Assembly: GCA_021650895.1 (NCBI GenBank)
Contig: CP091278.1
Coordinates: 3,625,659 to 3,689,658 of the forward strand
Source: Candidatus Jettenia sp.
GTDB lineage: Bacteria; Planctomycetota; Brocadiia; Brocadiales; Brocadiaceae
DNA: 64,000 nucleotides
Direction: 5' to 3'
Part shown: positions 29,431 to 39,102 of the stretch, one piece after another
Layout of the letters: the number at the start of each line of letters is the position of its first letter
Position numbering within the stretch: the first letter of the stretch is position 1
The notes under the pieces: model-generated
Databases searched by the model: none
Told to the model about the DNA's origin: nothing
Seen by the model: the letters and a program-made list of their open reading frames with translations, nothing else
Translations under genes and position numbers: made by a program

Positions 29431-29546
29431 ATCGTAATTATAAAATATAATTTATACGTGATTACTCCATATTTATAATTTGTGTAACATCTTATCTATT
29501 GAAATCAATTATACATTAAAATATAAGAGTACGCTTTTCAATAAAG

Positions 29547-29747
29547 TTATAATTTGACGACATTTGAGGCCTTGTAGCCCTTGTTGTCTTTTACGATTTC
29601 AAATTCGACCTTATCCCCTTCGGCCAGGGTTCTAAACCCTTCGGTCTGAATCGATGTTTGATGTACAAAAACATCCTGTCCATTTTCCTGTGAAATAAAA
29701 CCAAATCCCTTCTGGTCATTAAACCACTTCACTGTTCCAGTTGCCAT
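29547..29747 (-). CDS. cspA: Cold shock protein CspA family
   Basis: A 66-residue single cold-shock domain from the ATG at 29747, which has the strong Shine-Dalgarno AAAGGGGGTGA. RNP1 (KGFGFI) and RNP2 (VFVHQ) motifs are intact, as is the start TGTVKWFN. It binds single-stranded RNA/DNA as an RNA chaperone. It is a lone gene. Its leader carries a terminator-like hairpin, which suggests control by attenuation or antitermination. Confidence 0.95.
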   Translation of the reverse strand: MATGTVKWFNDQKGFGFISQENGQDVFVHQTSIQTEGFRTLAEGDKVEFEIVKDNKGYKASNVVKL

Positions 29748-29780
29748 TCTCAATCACCCCCTTTCATAGGCAATTTAAAG

Positions 29781-29821
29781 TTACAAAAAAAAAGCTACAA
29801 GGTTGTAACCCTTGTAGCTTT
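29781..29821 (-). promoter_or_regulatory. Terminator-like hairpin in the cspA leader (possible attenuator)
   Basis: On the minus strand a perfect 12-bp stem (AAAGCTACAAGG / CCTTGTAGCTTT, positions 29810-29821 and 29791-29802, 7-base loop) is followed by an unbroken T run, 35-45 bp before the cspA start. It could be the terminator of an unseen upstream transcript, but no gene precedes it on that strand, so an attenuator in the cspA leader is the better reading. Confidence 0.6.
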
Positions 29822-30577
29822 AATATTATCACAATATATAATACTATTTACAATACAACAACCGAACGACACAATAAAACAATACCAAAAGGTATGCATG
29901 AAAGCAAGAAAAAATATATAATAAATTTTCATTATATCCTCACGAGAGAATTTTACGAATACCAAATAGAGAGGAGGGATGGTACATGCAACTTGTCAAT
30001 AGTTTATCAAGAACTGAGAGATTACGGCATTATTGCCGCTTAAATTTGTCTGAACTGTTGCAAATACGAGTGTATGCAATTTGAAATCCCGTGTATGTTT
30101 TTACAAAAGTATACATAAGTCCCGAAAAACTACTGTGTTATTAAATATGAGGCCTATGAGAATTGTATATATTTACATGCATACATACATAAAAGAGAAT
30201 CATTCTTATGTAATAAAAAATGGTGTAAGAGAAAAGCTAAAATTGACATTCGAGGGGTTTTTATTGCTCAATTAATTAAATCATTAAATAACAAAAACTT
30301 ACAATAAACCCTCCCGAATCGAATGTCAGCTAAAATGCCTATTGAGAAATAAAAATGGCTAAGTATTACACTTTCTCAGTATAAATTTCATTCCAGAATT
30401 CCCTTGGCAAGCATATTGCGAAAAATAAATTTCGCAGTCTTACCCTGGTAAGTATCAAATATTAACATTTTTGAAAACTCAAGAATACACTACAGATATG
30501 CAATTTGTTAATTAAAACTGAAATGTAAAGTTGATCTATTAGACATAATATGGGGAATAAACGAAAGGAGAAGGATC
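29822..30577. other. AT-rich intergenic region, no supported gene
   Basis: Short frames here have no family resemblance. An imperfect inverted repeat pairs TTGACATTCGAGGGG near 30243 with CGAATCGAATGTCAGC near 30320. Otherwise nothing is recognised. Confidence 0.5.
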
Positions 30578-31645
30578 ATGGAGAAGATGCTTGCAACTGA
30601 AGAAGAAATCGCTTTGCGGGCATACAACAGACAGTACCTATGCGCAGAAATGGGAGGCGGAAGAGAATTAGTAGCCAACAGAAATGAAGCTCATGAATGG
30701 GAGACTTTTCAACTGATTGGATTGGGTAATGGAAGTGTAGCGCTTAAAGCCCATAACGGACAGTATGTATGTGCGGAAATGGGAGGAGGAAGAGAGCTAG
30801 TTGCTAACAGAAATGAAATTCACGAGTGGGAGACTTTTGAATTAATAGGATTAGGAAATGGAAAAGTAGCGTTTAAAGCCCATAATGGACAGTATGTATG
30901 TGCAGAAATGGGAGGCGGCAGAGAAGTAGTTGCCAACAGAAATGAAATTCATGAATGGGAGACTTTTGAATTGATTGAATTAGAGGAGGTTAAAACACCT
31001 GATCAACCTGGTCTACCTAAGAAAGGCAAACTTCTTGATATAGGAACAAGAATTTGCGTAGACCAAAAAGAGAAAAAGGCAAATATCCGGATAACTGCCC
31101 ATATTTTCACTAATAATTATAAAGTTTATGATGACATAGGAGCAAGTACCAGGTTAGAATTGGAGAAAAAGCGACCTATTTCGCAAAAAGCATGGTGGTG
31201 GAATATTGATGGCCATAATAGTGTGAGAGCTTTCTTCACTATAAATGATGATTTGGGCCAAAGTATAGTATGTCATGAAGCCCACAATTATCAATTTGAT
31301 AATTATGTTTCTGCAAGAGCTATACGTTTTGGAATCCAGATTGGCGGAGAGGTAGGAAAGATACTTGATCCTACGCAATATAATTTTAAAATGGATGGTT
31401 TTAATTTAGATCTTAGATTCTGGGAAAAAGATTGGAAAGGCATTCTAGCTGATAATAAGTTTAAATTTCCGATAAAAATAAATTTCCCTAAAGATAAGGC
31501 CAGACAATTTAATGGAGTTATTGCCTTTCATGCGGCTTCCAGCAAGGGACAGGAATTCCGTATAGTAACCAGTTGGAATGTGACTAATAAAATAGTAGTT
31601 CCTGAGCAATTTAGAAATGTATTTGATTATTATATTAAGTGGTAA
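30578..31645 (+). CDS. Fascin-like beta-trefoil protein with unknown C-terminal domain
   Basis: 355 residues, start supported by AAAGGAGAAGG. Residues 11-131 hold three nearly identical lobes of about 42 residues, each with A.NGQYVCAEMGGGRE and ANRNEIHEWETFELI; three such lobes make one beta-trefoil of the fascin/ricin-like kind. A Pro-rich linker follows (about 136-146), then about 210 residues I do not recognise. No signal peptide is seen. The lobes are also very alike in DNA, pointing to recent internal duplication. Binding of sugar or protein is a guess from fold. A broken relative is at 36925-37441. Confidence 0.75.
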   Translation: MEKMLATEEEIALRAYNRQYLCAEMGGGRELVANRNEAHEWETFQLIGLGNGSVALKAHNGQYVCAEMGGGRELVANRNEIHEWETFELIGLGNGKVAFKAHNGQYVCAEMGGGREVVANRNEIHEWETFELIELEEVKTPDQPGLPKKGKLLDIGTRICVDQKEKKANIRITAHIFTNNYKVYDDIGASTRLELEKKRPISQKAWWWNIDGHNSVRAFFTINDDLGQSIVCHEAHNYQFDNYVSARAIRFGIQIGGEVGKILDPTQYNFKMDGFNLDLRFWEKDWKGILADNKFKFPIKINFPKDKARQFNGVIAFHAASSKGQEFRIVTSWNVTNKIVVPEQFRNVFDYYIKW

Positions 31646-31662
31646 GATATTAATATACCATC

Positions 31663-31849
31663 TAGTACACTGTCAATATAATTCATGATAATACGGTTTG
31701 TATCGGTTCAACTGCATGCTGTGTCATTGCGAGGGTATTGTCCGAAGCAATCTCCTGGATATTTCAAAAGAGATTGCTTCGGGAAAATACCCCTCGCAAT
31801 GACACATACGAGAGAGTCTATTATGATAAATTAAGTTGACAATGTACTA
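31663..31849 (+). mobile_element. M1 MITE, copy 1 (about 187 bp)
   Basis: The ends GTACACTGTCAA and TTGACAATGTAC are inverted repeats flanked by TA on both sides. The centre is a long near-perfect hairpin (GTGTCATTGCGAGGGTATT with its complement, enclosing AGCAATCTC/GAGATTGCT). There is no coding frame. TA duplication fits the IS630/Tc1-mariner style. It lies 17 bp after the fascin-like gene. Confidence 0.88.
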
Positions 31850-32757
31850 CGATATATTTATTGCAAAACTTGATAGTAAGCTTTCTGCAATAGCAAATAT
31901 TTTGCCCATTGCCAACGCTGGAACTGACCAGACAGTCCATGTGGGGACTACGGTTTCCCTCGATGGAAGTGGAAGTTCAGACCCTGATGGCAATATACCG
32001 CTACCTACCAGTGGACATTTGTCTCTATCCCATCAGGAAGTGATGCAACGACTGCTACGCCCACATTTACCGCAGATGTACGGGGCGATTATGAAATACA
32101 ACTTATCGTAGCGACTCATTAAGCCAAAGTGAGCCTGATATGGTACTGGTAGGTTTTGAGAATATAAAACCGGTAGCCAATGCAGGGACCAGTCAATCGG
32201 TTGAGATTCATACGACCGTAACCCTTGACGGAAGTGGAAGCACAGATGCTAATGGCGATGCCTTAAGTTATCAATGGAGCCTGATTTCGGTTCCTGAAGG
32301 AAGTGCATCGACGATAACCAATCCTAGTGCAAAGATAACAACCTTTATTCCTGACAAGCCGGGGACCTATGTCGTGCAACTTATCGTAAACGATGGTACG
32401 GTAGGCAGCGACCCCAGTACGGTACAGATACAGGTAATAACGGCAGAGACAGCGGCAATCCTTGCTATCCAAAGTTGTGAAACCGACATTGCATCATTAG
32501 ACCCCGGTGTGTTCAAGAACAGTAACATGCAAAATACCCTCATCAACAAGTTACATGCAGTGATAGCCAGTATCGAGGCAGGGGATTATAACGAGGCACT
32601 GGGACAACTCAAAAATGACATCCTGGGTAAGACCGATGGATGTGCTAAGTCAGGAGAACCAGATAAGAATGACTGGATTCTTGAGTGTGAAGCACAGAAC
32701 ACCGTTTACCAATGTATTCAGAATGCCATTACAGAGGTAGAAGATCTCCTATAACTA
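31850..32757 (+). pseudogene. SBBP/PKD surface protein remnant (C-terminal part, frameshifted)
   Basis: It begins right at the M1 end with YDIFIAKLDS, a typical SBBP beta-propeller motif, so the 5' part has been lost. A PKD domain (PIANAGTDQTVHVGTTVSLD) breaks near 31995 and continues in another frame (WTFVSIPSGSDATTATPTFT), then stops at 32119. A second PKD domain follows from 32164 (PVANAGTSQSVEI) and a C-terminal module of about 100 residues with VFKNSNMQNTLINKLHAVIA and four Cys. This tail is also on the 34-36 kb protein. Extracellular location is inferred from the domains. Confidence 0.75.
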
Positions 32758-32857
32758 ACATTCGAGAGGTCCTCTTTAATGCGATGAAATTTATTAATGC
32801 GATGGAATTCATTTGAGTTTTGAATCCTCTGTTCATCTTTTACTAAACAAGATATCT

Positions 32858-32887
32858 TGTAGTGGCAAGGCGTGCCTTGCCACTACA
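32858..32887. repeat. Perfect 14-bp palindrome
   Basis: TGTAGTGGCAAGGC, two bases, then its exact complement. Another G/C-rich REP-like hairpin, outside any gene, resembling half of R1. Confidence 0.7.
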
Positions 32888-32924
32888 CGAGTGGTTGTCC
32901 ACCTTCTCCTGGCCAATCTTTCTT

Positions 32925-33040
32925 TTGTCCGTGTTGTTTGAATAGATACGTGGATAGGGAATATACCACACTGACAAACGATCCCTGTTGAAGACATACA
33001 GGGACATGGTTTGTCAGTGCCACTCAGAAATAGACTTAAG
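32925..33040 (+). repeat. R3 repeat copy
   Basis: It contains GGATAGGGAATATACCACAC, also in the insert of M2 copy B at 17.5 kb, then GACAAACGATCCCTGTTGAAG and GGTTTGTCAGTGCCACTC, the R3 hairpin arms. Confidence 0.65.
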
Positions 33041-33061
33041 TAGAATAAAAATTTCTATACG

Positions 33062-33258
33062 CGGGGTGAAGAAATGCACTTACAAGGGAAGAATACCCGA
33101 TACCGGGCAAGACGATGGGTGGTAGAGAGAACCCATTCCTGGACGAATCGATTTTGCCGTCTGTTGATTCGATGGAAAAAAAAGCTGAAAATTACTTGGC
33201 TTTCCTTGAACCGGCTTGTGCCTTTATCTCTTCTCGTGCTGCTCTGGTTTTCGGATAG
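33062..33258 (+). pseudogene. IS5-family transposase, C-terminal remnant
   Basis: ARRWVVERTHSWTNRF and LLIRWKKK match the last catalytic block (with the DDE Glu in VVERTHSW) of IS5-family transposases. After the A-run near 33180 the similarity continues one frame over as AENYLAFLEPACAFISSRAA, ending at a TAG at 33256-33258. Only about 65 residues survive, so it cannot be active. Confidence 0.85.
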
Positions 33259-33773
33259 GCTCTATACACAGCGTCATTAATCAGATACGAATCTCCGCTT
33301 TCACGAGGATAAACTCCAGCGGGAATCCAGAAAAATACTGGATTCCGGGTCAAGCTCGGAATGACAGACGCTTGTCCTCGAATGTAGTTATCGGGGAGTT
33401 GTAAACTTATGTCGCTATTATAATACCCAAATAGTCACACAACTATTCATCATATGTGACATGTCTCATTTATTGTTGTTACATCTTTGTGACAAATCAC
33501 ACATTAATCTGTAACTATCAATAAAACCTATTTTAACGCTTAAATAATTTTACGATCCAGAATAGAAAAATCAATCCCTTGTAATTCAACAGGTTATCCA
33601 TTTCTTTCCCATTTTTCCACGCTATTCAAAATAAATCAAAAACAAGAAGGTCTTACCTGGTGGTATATTTTTTGCCATTCTCCACTACAGTCCCTTATTA
33701 ATCATCTTTATAGCTTCGTTATACTTTAAGTAACAACAGTTAATCTCTTTATAACCTTTCGAAAGGAGTTTAC
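33259..33773. other. Intergenic region with one hairpin repeat
   Basis: 33296-33370 is an inverted repeat (GGGAATCCAG / CTGGATTCC, ending CGGAATGAC) related to those at 24.9 and 54.6 kb. 33459-33510 holds GTGACATGTCTCA and TTTGTGACAAATCACAC motifs, like those near 2.3 kb. No gene is seen. Confidence 0.5.
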
Positions 33774-36392
33774 ATGTTACCGAAGATACTACCATCTGTT
33801 CTGGCCATGCCGTTTGCTGTTGTTTTCGCTTCTTTGTTATTTGTTGTGAACCTTGCCACTGCCGCCCTCCCAAGCTATGATTTGCAAATATACAAGCAAG
33901 GCACATGGTACACGGGTATAGCGATGGAGGATATTGACAACGATGGTGGTTTGGAAATTATCATTGGCAACCGAAACACGAGTTCCGCCGAGATCTGGAA
34001 ATATAACGTAAGCACTCAGACGCTCAATCAAACGGCATCAATTAGTTTCCCCTATCACATACACGATATTGTTGCCGTTGATGTTGACCATGATGGGCAA
34101 AAGGAGATCATCGTCGGACTACGATCTTATGGCCTCTACATGGCGCGCTTTAGTGGCGGTGCATGGAACGTAACGCAAATTGCTGGCGGCAGATTTCAAT
34201 GGTGATGGTCATGTGGACATTTGCCAGGGGTTAGATCATGCCTATATTCGGATTTTTTACGGCAATGGTGTTGGTGGATTCACCCTCGGGTCTTCACCGC
34301 CCCTTGAAAGACAGCTCGGTAATGGATGGGGTATGAATGCCATCGATCTGAATTCTGACGGCAGACTCGACCTTATTGGTGTCGTTCCGCAGTGGCCTGA
34401 AGGCAGCGGGACTGGTTATTTTCTTCGTGCGCATCTGAACCTCGACTCTGGGGGTCAGGTGACATGGAACTCCGTTGGTCCTATCGCACCCTTGAGCGGT
34501 GATCCAAATCGGGCCCAAGCCTTTCTTAGTAATTCAGCCGCTGACATAGACGGAAATGGATATATTGATCAGGCTGTATTTTTCGCTAACGGGAGAGTAT
34601 CGATCTATATGGGAAGCAGTTCTGGTGGACAGCTGGTGTGGACAGAGCAGCAGATAGCGCAACTCCCCACTACCGATTTTATCGATCAGCCTAGCATCGG
34701 CTTTCGGACGTGAACAACGACGGCTTTTTGGACGTACATGTCGATGGTAGCGCGGACTTCAACGGCATGGTTGTGTTTCTCGGCGATGGAACAGGGATGT
34801 ATCAGCAAGAAACCTTGATTCTCGACCATGGTATTGGTGGGTTCTTGAATTCAACGAGATTCGGTGACATCAACGGCGATGGCTACACCGATATCTGTGC
34901 CGTCCGGTTTATGGGAAACAACTATGCAGGATTTGACGTTTTGTATCAAACCCCTCCATCGAATCTACCGCCCGTTGCTAACGCCGGCTCCGATCAATCG
35001 GTACATGTTGGGAATACGGTTATGCTGAACGGGAGTGGAAGCTCAGACCCGGACGGTGATTTGTTAACGTACAACTGGTCATTTATCTCCAAGCCCGGAG
35101 GAAGCTCTGCAACTTTGAGCGATTCGACCCTGGTGAATCCAACATTTACTGTAGATAAGGCAGGGACATATAAAGTAAGCCTTGTAGTGAATGATGGTAC
35201 GGTAGACAGTATAGCTGATACGGTATTGATCAGTACCATGAATGTTAAACCCGTTGCCAATGCAGGGGATGACCAATCTGTATATGTGGGGAGCCTCGTT
35301 ACCCTGGATGGAAGTGGCAGTTCAGACCCGGATGAGGATCAAGTGACATATAACTGGACATTCCAGTCAAAACCACAGAACAGTTCAGCAACCCTCAACA
35401 ATCCCACATCGGCCAGTCCAACCTTTACCGTTGATAAAGCCGGCACCTATGTGGTGAAACTTATCGTTAATGATGGGGCACTCAATAGTGACCCGGATAC
35501 AGTAACGATCAGCAATATTAATGTTGCCCCGGTAGCCGATGCCGGCGATGATCAGGCGATAACCGTTATAGGGACTACCGTGCAGCTCGATGGTACTCAG
35601 AGTTACGATCCGGATGGTGACCCAATTACCTATCAGTGGGCATTTACTTCAATACCCGATGAAAGTGGTGCATCCCTTGCAGATGCCAATACTGCTACAC
35701 CAACATTTACTGCTGATGTACACGGCGAATATGTAGTGCAGTTGGTAGTAAAAGACACTTCATTACTGAGTGCTCAGGATACGGTAGTTATAAGCTTTAC
35801 CAACATAAAACCGGTAGCGAATGCCGGAACGAGTCAGTCTGCTGTTGTTGGTGATACGGTAACGATAAACGGGAGTGGAAGTACGGATGGGAATGGAGAT
35901 AATCTGACCTATCAATGGTCATTTTCATCAGTTCCTGATGGAAGCCTTGCTGGGATAGCCAATCCAACGGCAATAACAACGACCTTTGTTCCTGATAAGG
36001 CAGGTACCTATGTTGTTCAGCTTGTGGTAAACGATGGTATTGTTGATAGTGATCCAAGCACTGTTCAGGTGCAGGTAATAGATGAACAGACAGCAGCAAT
36101 ACAGGCTATTCAGGATTGTGAGCAAGTGATTGCATCACTCAATCCCAATGTATTCAAAAATGCCAATATGCAGAACACCCTGATTAATAAGCTCAATGCG
36201 GTGATTGCAAATATAGAGGCAGGTAACTATGAGGATGCTCTGGGACAGCTCAAGAACGATGTTCTTGGAAAGACAGACGGTTGTGCGGATAGTGGTAGTC
36301 CGGACAAGAACGATTGGATTAAGGATTGTGCTGCACAGGGGTCAGTGTATCCATGCATCCAGCATTCTATTGTGGTAGTGGAAGGGCTGTAG
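33774..36392 (+). pseudogene. Secreted FG-GAP/PKD surface protein, two frameshifts
   Basis: A good start (AAAGGAG, ATG at 33774) opens a signal peptide (ending about residue 30, NLATAA). FG-GAP/VCBS-like repeats follow (DIDNDGGLEI, DVDHDGQKEI). The frame changes near 34190 (resuming LAADFNGDGHVDI) and again near 34705 (resuming VNNDGFLDV). The last part (to 36392) is intact: more FG-GAP, four PKD domains of about 90 residues each beginning PVANAG.DQ, and the Cys-containing C-terminal module. Joined, it would be about 870 residues. The two shifts could be real decay or assembly errors. Confidence 0.75.
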
Positions 36393-36457
36393 GAAGGTAA
36401 TTGAGTGGAATAATAAACCTCAGATTGTTTGTGCCTGGTGTATAGAAATCTCACATT

Positions 36458-36485
36458 GTAGGGGTTGAAAATCTTCAACCCCTAC
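36458..36485 (+). terminator. Hairpin after the PKD gene
   Basis: A perfect 12-bp stem (GTAGGGGTTGAA / TTCAACCCCTAC) with a 4-base loop, 66 bp after the stop. There is only a weak T tract, so terminator or REP-like element are both possible. Confidence 0.55.
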
Positions 36486-36730
36486 TTCAATTGCTTTCGT
36501 TGATTTAAAGAGATGGGCAAAATAACCCTGGATCTTCAGGTATTCTTCCACAGGTCAGAAATATTATGCGTATATTAATTTACTACCTTTTGGCTGAGGG
36601 ATTGGGTCTTTAAATTCTTTTGCTGTATCAATCCATAATTGAATCGCTTCGCGTCGTCTACATCCTTAACGGGAAGGATATGGCCGAAGGCAGATGTGCA
36701 GGCTTCCTTTATGGTGCGAGACGGTACAGC

Positions 36731-36920
36731 TACTGCACTGTCAATATAATTCATGATAATACGATTTGTATCCGCTCAACTGCATGGGGCTGTGTCATTG
36801 CGAGGGTATTGTCCGAAGCAATCTCCTGGATATTTCACAAGAGATTGCTTCGGGAAAATACCCCTCGCAATGACACATACGAGAGAGCCTATTATGATAA
36901 ATTAAGTTGACAGTGTACTA
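36731..36920 (+). mobile_element. M1 MITE, copy 2 (about 190 bp)
   Basis: Same structure as the copy at 31.7 kb, with left end CTGCACTGTCAA (two changes) and right end TTGACAGTGTAC, flanked by TA. The internal hairpin is the same. It sits at the 5' side of the broken fascin-like gene and may have cut it. Confidence 0.88.
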
Positions 36921-36924
36921 CAAC

Positions 36925-37441
36925 TACAACTACGTTTGCGCTGAATTCTCATTCAATGATTATGCGGCAAATCACATGATAGGATGTACGCAACTTTGAT
37001 ATCAGCCTTTCAACAAGCGGAAGGTAACGGTCTGCGCTTGATTCCACTAATCCAGTTGAGCGGGTTTAGCGCTGGCCATTGGGAGATATTCGTTGTGACA
37101 TGCCTCAATGGTGGGCTTCTCGAAAGCGGGACCAGTGAACGTCGTGCTGGATGGAACAACACCCACTATGTCGTCGATGAGCGGTGGGGAGAACGTCAGC
37201 TCAATGTCGATCGACCGAGCCCCGGAATGTGGGAAACATTCAGATTGAGGCTGCTCGATGACAATCGGAGTATCGTTGGCGTGAGACTATACACAATATA
37301 TCTAATATCGCCATCGAAACACTTGAGATTCTACCGTACTATGTGGTTACCGAAGGTGGCAGCGGTGACGTAGCTCGCAGCACTGCTATTGGCAATTGGG
37401 AAGTATTCAAAATCCACTACTGTATCTGGGGTATGAATTAG
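36925..37441 (+). pseudogene. Broken fascin-like beta-trefoil gene
   Basis: Three lobe motifs can be read in different frames: NYVCAEFSFNDYAANH just after the M1 end; THYVVDERWGERQLNVDRPS then GMWETFRL in the frame of 36984-37373; and YYVVTEGGSGDVARS...GNWEVFKI to a TAG at 37439-37441 in another frame. The pattern YV.(A/T)E...WE.F is that of the intact gene at 30.6 kb. At least two frameshifts and a missing start mean it is dead. Confidence 0.7.
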
Positions 37442-37467
37442 TTGTAAGTCTTTATGTTGCAGATAAA

Positions 37468-37551
37468 TGCCAGAGGGGGGAGTCGAACCCCCACTTTCTT
37501 ACGAAAACCAGATTTTGAGTCTGGCGTGTCTGCCAATTCCACCACTCTGGC
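37468..37551 (-). tRNA. tRNA-Leu (anticodon CAA)
   Basis: On the minus strand the 84-nt cloverleaf starts GCCAGAGTGGTGG and ends CTCTGGCA. The anticodon arm is CCAGA-CTCAAAA-TCTGG, anticodon CAA. There is a long variable arm typical of tRNA-Leu, and a T arm GTGGGGGTTCGACTCCCCC. The 3' CCA is not encoded. Confidence 0.95.
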
Positions 37552-37624
37552 ATATAATAAATATTGTATCCAAAGTATAGTATTTTCTCTGGAATAATCA
37601 AGAGTTTTTTACCTGTTTTGGAGT

Positions 37625-38938
37625 TTAATCAGCATTGCCTGAGATATTTATTGCCTTGAAGTAAAAGGGGGGTACTTTGGTTGAACCATGCCATTCTGCT
37701 GTATTACCTATTGCTACAATATTGTTAAATACTTCGAAGGCATTTCCTGCAAACATACAATCCTTTACCCTGCCTACAATTTCGCCGTTCTCAATTACAT
37801 AACCAAGGTCGATGTTTACAGAAAATTCACCCGCAAGAATATTGCTCTGACCGCCACCCAATACCTGATCCACCAGCACACCATATTTGATATCTTTGAT
37901 CATGGTCTCAAATGGCATGTTTCCCGGGTCAACAGTTACATTTGAATTACCGGGTGATGGTTGGGAAGAAAAACCACGATTGCCATTTCCTGTAGATTTT
38001 GTTTTCATTATTCCGGCAGTTTGCAAATCGAAGAGGTGATTTTTCAAGATACCCTTTTCAAACAGTACCGTGCGCTGAGCCGGTGTACCCTCTGCATCCC
38101 ACGGATAGCTCGAATCTGCCATATCGATTGTGGCATCATCATAGATATTAATCCTTTCATCGATGATTTTTTCACCCAGTTTATTGGTAAGTGGCGATGC
38201 ACCTTTCTGTACCAGTTTCCCATTACAGCCAGTTTCAAAGGTTGAAAGCAGGTTTCCCATAGCCTTTGCCGTAACCACTACAGGATAAGCCCCAGTTCTT
38301 AGCTTCAGTTCCTTTTCTGCAAGTTTTAAGCCTTTTAACGCCTTATCAACATGTTTATTCAGATCGGTTACAAGACCTTTTGAGCTTTCGCCTTCACCAA
38401 TCCAAAGCAGACTTTGTCCTTTCACTTGTAATATTTCGATACCCATGCTAAAGAATGTTGAAGACAGGGAAAGATTCAGCCCTTTAGAGTTTATGAGTCT
38501 GCGCATCCCGTGCCCTTTCCCTATACCAACACTGCAATCATAACCGGGATTTACCGATAATGATTTTTCGATAGCCTCTTTTCCCATATCTACGCATTTA
38601 TGGATAGGGTAATCTATAACACGCTGATCAAACATAGCAACCGTGAGGAAGGTATCTTTAGAAGGGAAATCGAAGGCAGCGGTTTGTCCAAACTTTGCGC
38701 TTTCTATTGCATTGGCGACCAGTTTCTCAGGTTTTCTGAAATCGGTGGTACTGGAAAATCCAATTCTTCCATCTTTAATGACACGAAGTCCAATTCCACG
38801 AATGGATTTTGTATTTACCGATTTTAGTTTGTTATTTTCAAAATTTACCGATCGTGTTTCACCCTCTTCATAAAGTACCTCTACGGAAGGGGTATGTTTT
38901 AAAGCCAATTCTAATATCTTTTCCTCAATTTTATTCAT
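37625..38938 (-). CDS. tldE: TldE/PmbA-type metalloprotease partner subunit
   Basis: 437 residues of the TldD/PmbA family, lacking the zinc-binding HEXXXH seen in TldD, as TldE subunits do. Family marks are GIGLRVIKDGRIGFSSTTDF at the N terminus and the C-terminal VLGGGQSNILAGEFSVNIDL and GYVIENGEIVGRVKD. With TldD it forms a heterodimeric protease that degrades small unfolded peptides and matures some ribosomal peptides. It is last in the ligA-tldD-pilT-pilT-tldE series, 164 bp after the second pilT gene, with an R1 repeat between. Confidence 0.93.
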   Translation of the reverse strand: MNKIEEKILELALKHTPSVEVLYEEGETRSVNFENNKLKSVNTKSIRGIGLRVIKDGRIGFSSTTDFRKPEKLVANAIESAKFGQTAAFDFPSKDTFLTVAMFDQRVIDYPIHKCVDMGKEAIEKSLSVNPGYDCSVGIGKGHGMRRLINSKGLNLSLSSTFFSMGIEILQVKGQSLLWIGEGESSKGLVTDLNKHVDKALKGLKLAEKELKLRTGAYPVVVTAKAMGNLLSTFETGCNGKLVQKGASPLTNKLGEKIIDERINIYDDATIDMADSSYPWDAEGTPAQRTVLFEKGILKNHLFDLQTAGIMKTKSTGNGNRGFSSQPSPGNSNVTVDPGNMPFETMIKDIKYGVLVDQVLGGGQSNILAGEFSVNIDLGYVIENGEIVGRVKDCMFAGNAFEVFNNIVAIGNTAEWHGSTKVPPFYFKAINISGNAD

Positions 38939-38985
38939 GAATTTAACCTCTCTTTATGGAAATCGGCATTCATTAATTTAATGTA

Positions 38986-39076
38986 TAGGGATTTCAATTC
39001 CATAGGGCAACCCTTGAGGGTTGCTATCCCCGTGCACATATTTAGGCGGGGAGGCAAGGCTAAAGCCTTGCCCTAC
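38986..39076 (+). repeat. R1 palindromic repeat between tldE and the pilT-like gene
   Basis: The flank GGATTTCAATTC, then GGGCAACCCTTGAGGGTTGC, an extra hairpin (CCCCG...CGGGG), and GGCAAGGCTAAAGCCTTGCC to CCCTAC. As in the atp operon, it lies between genes that look cotranscribed. Confidence 0.82.
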
Positions 39077-39102
39077 TTTAATATAGTTGCTGAAGGTCTA
39101 AT

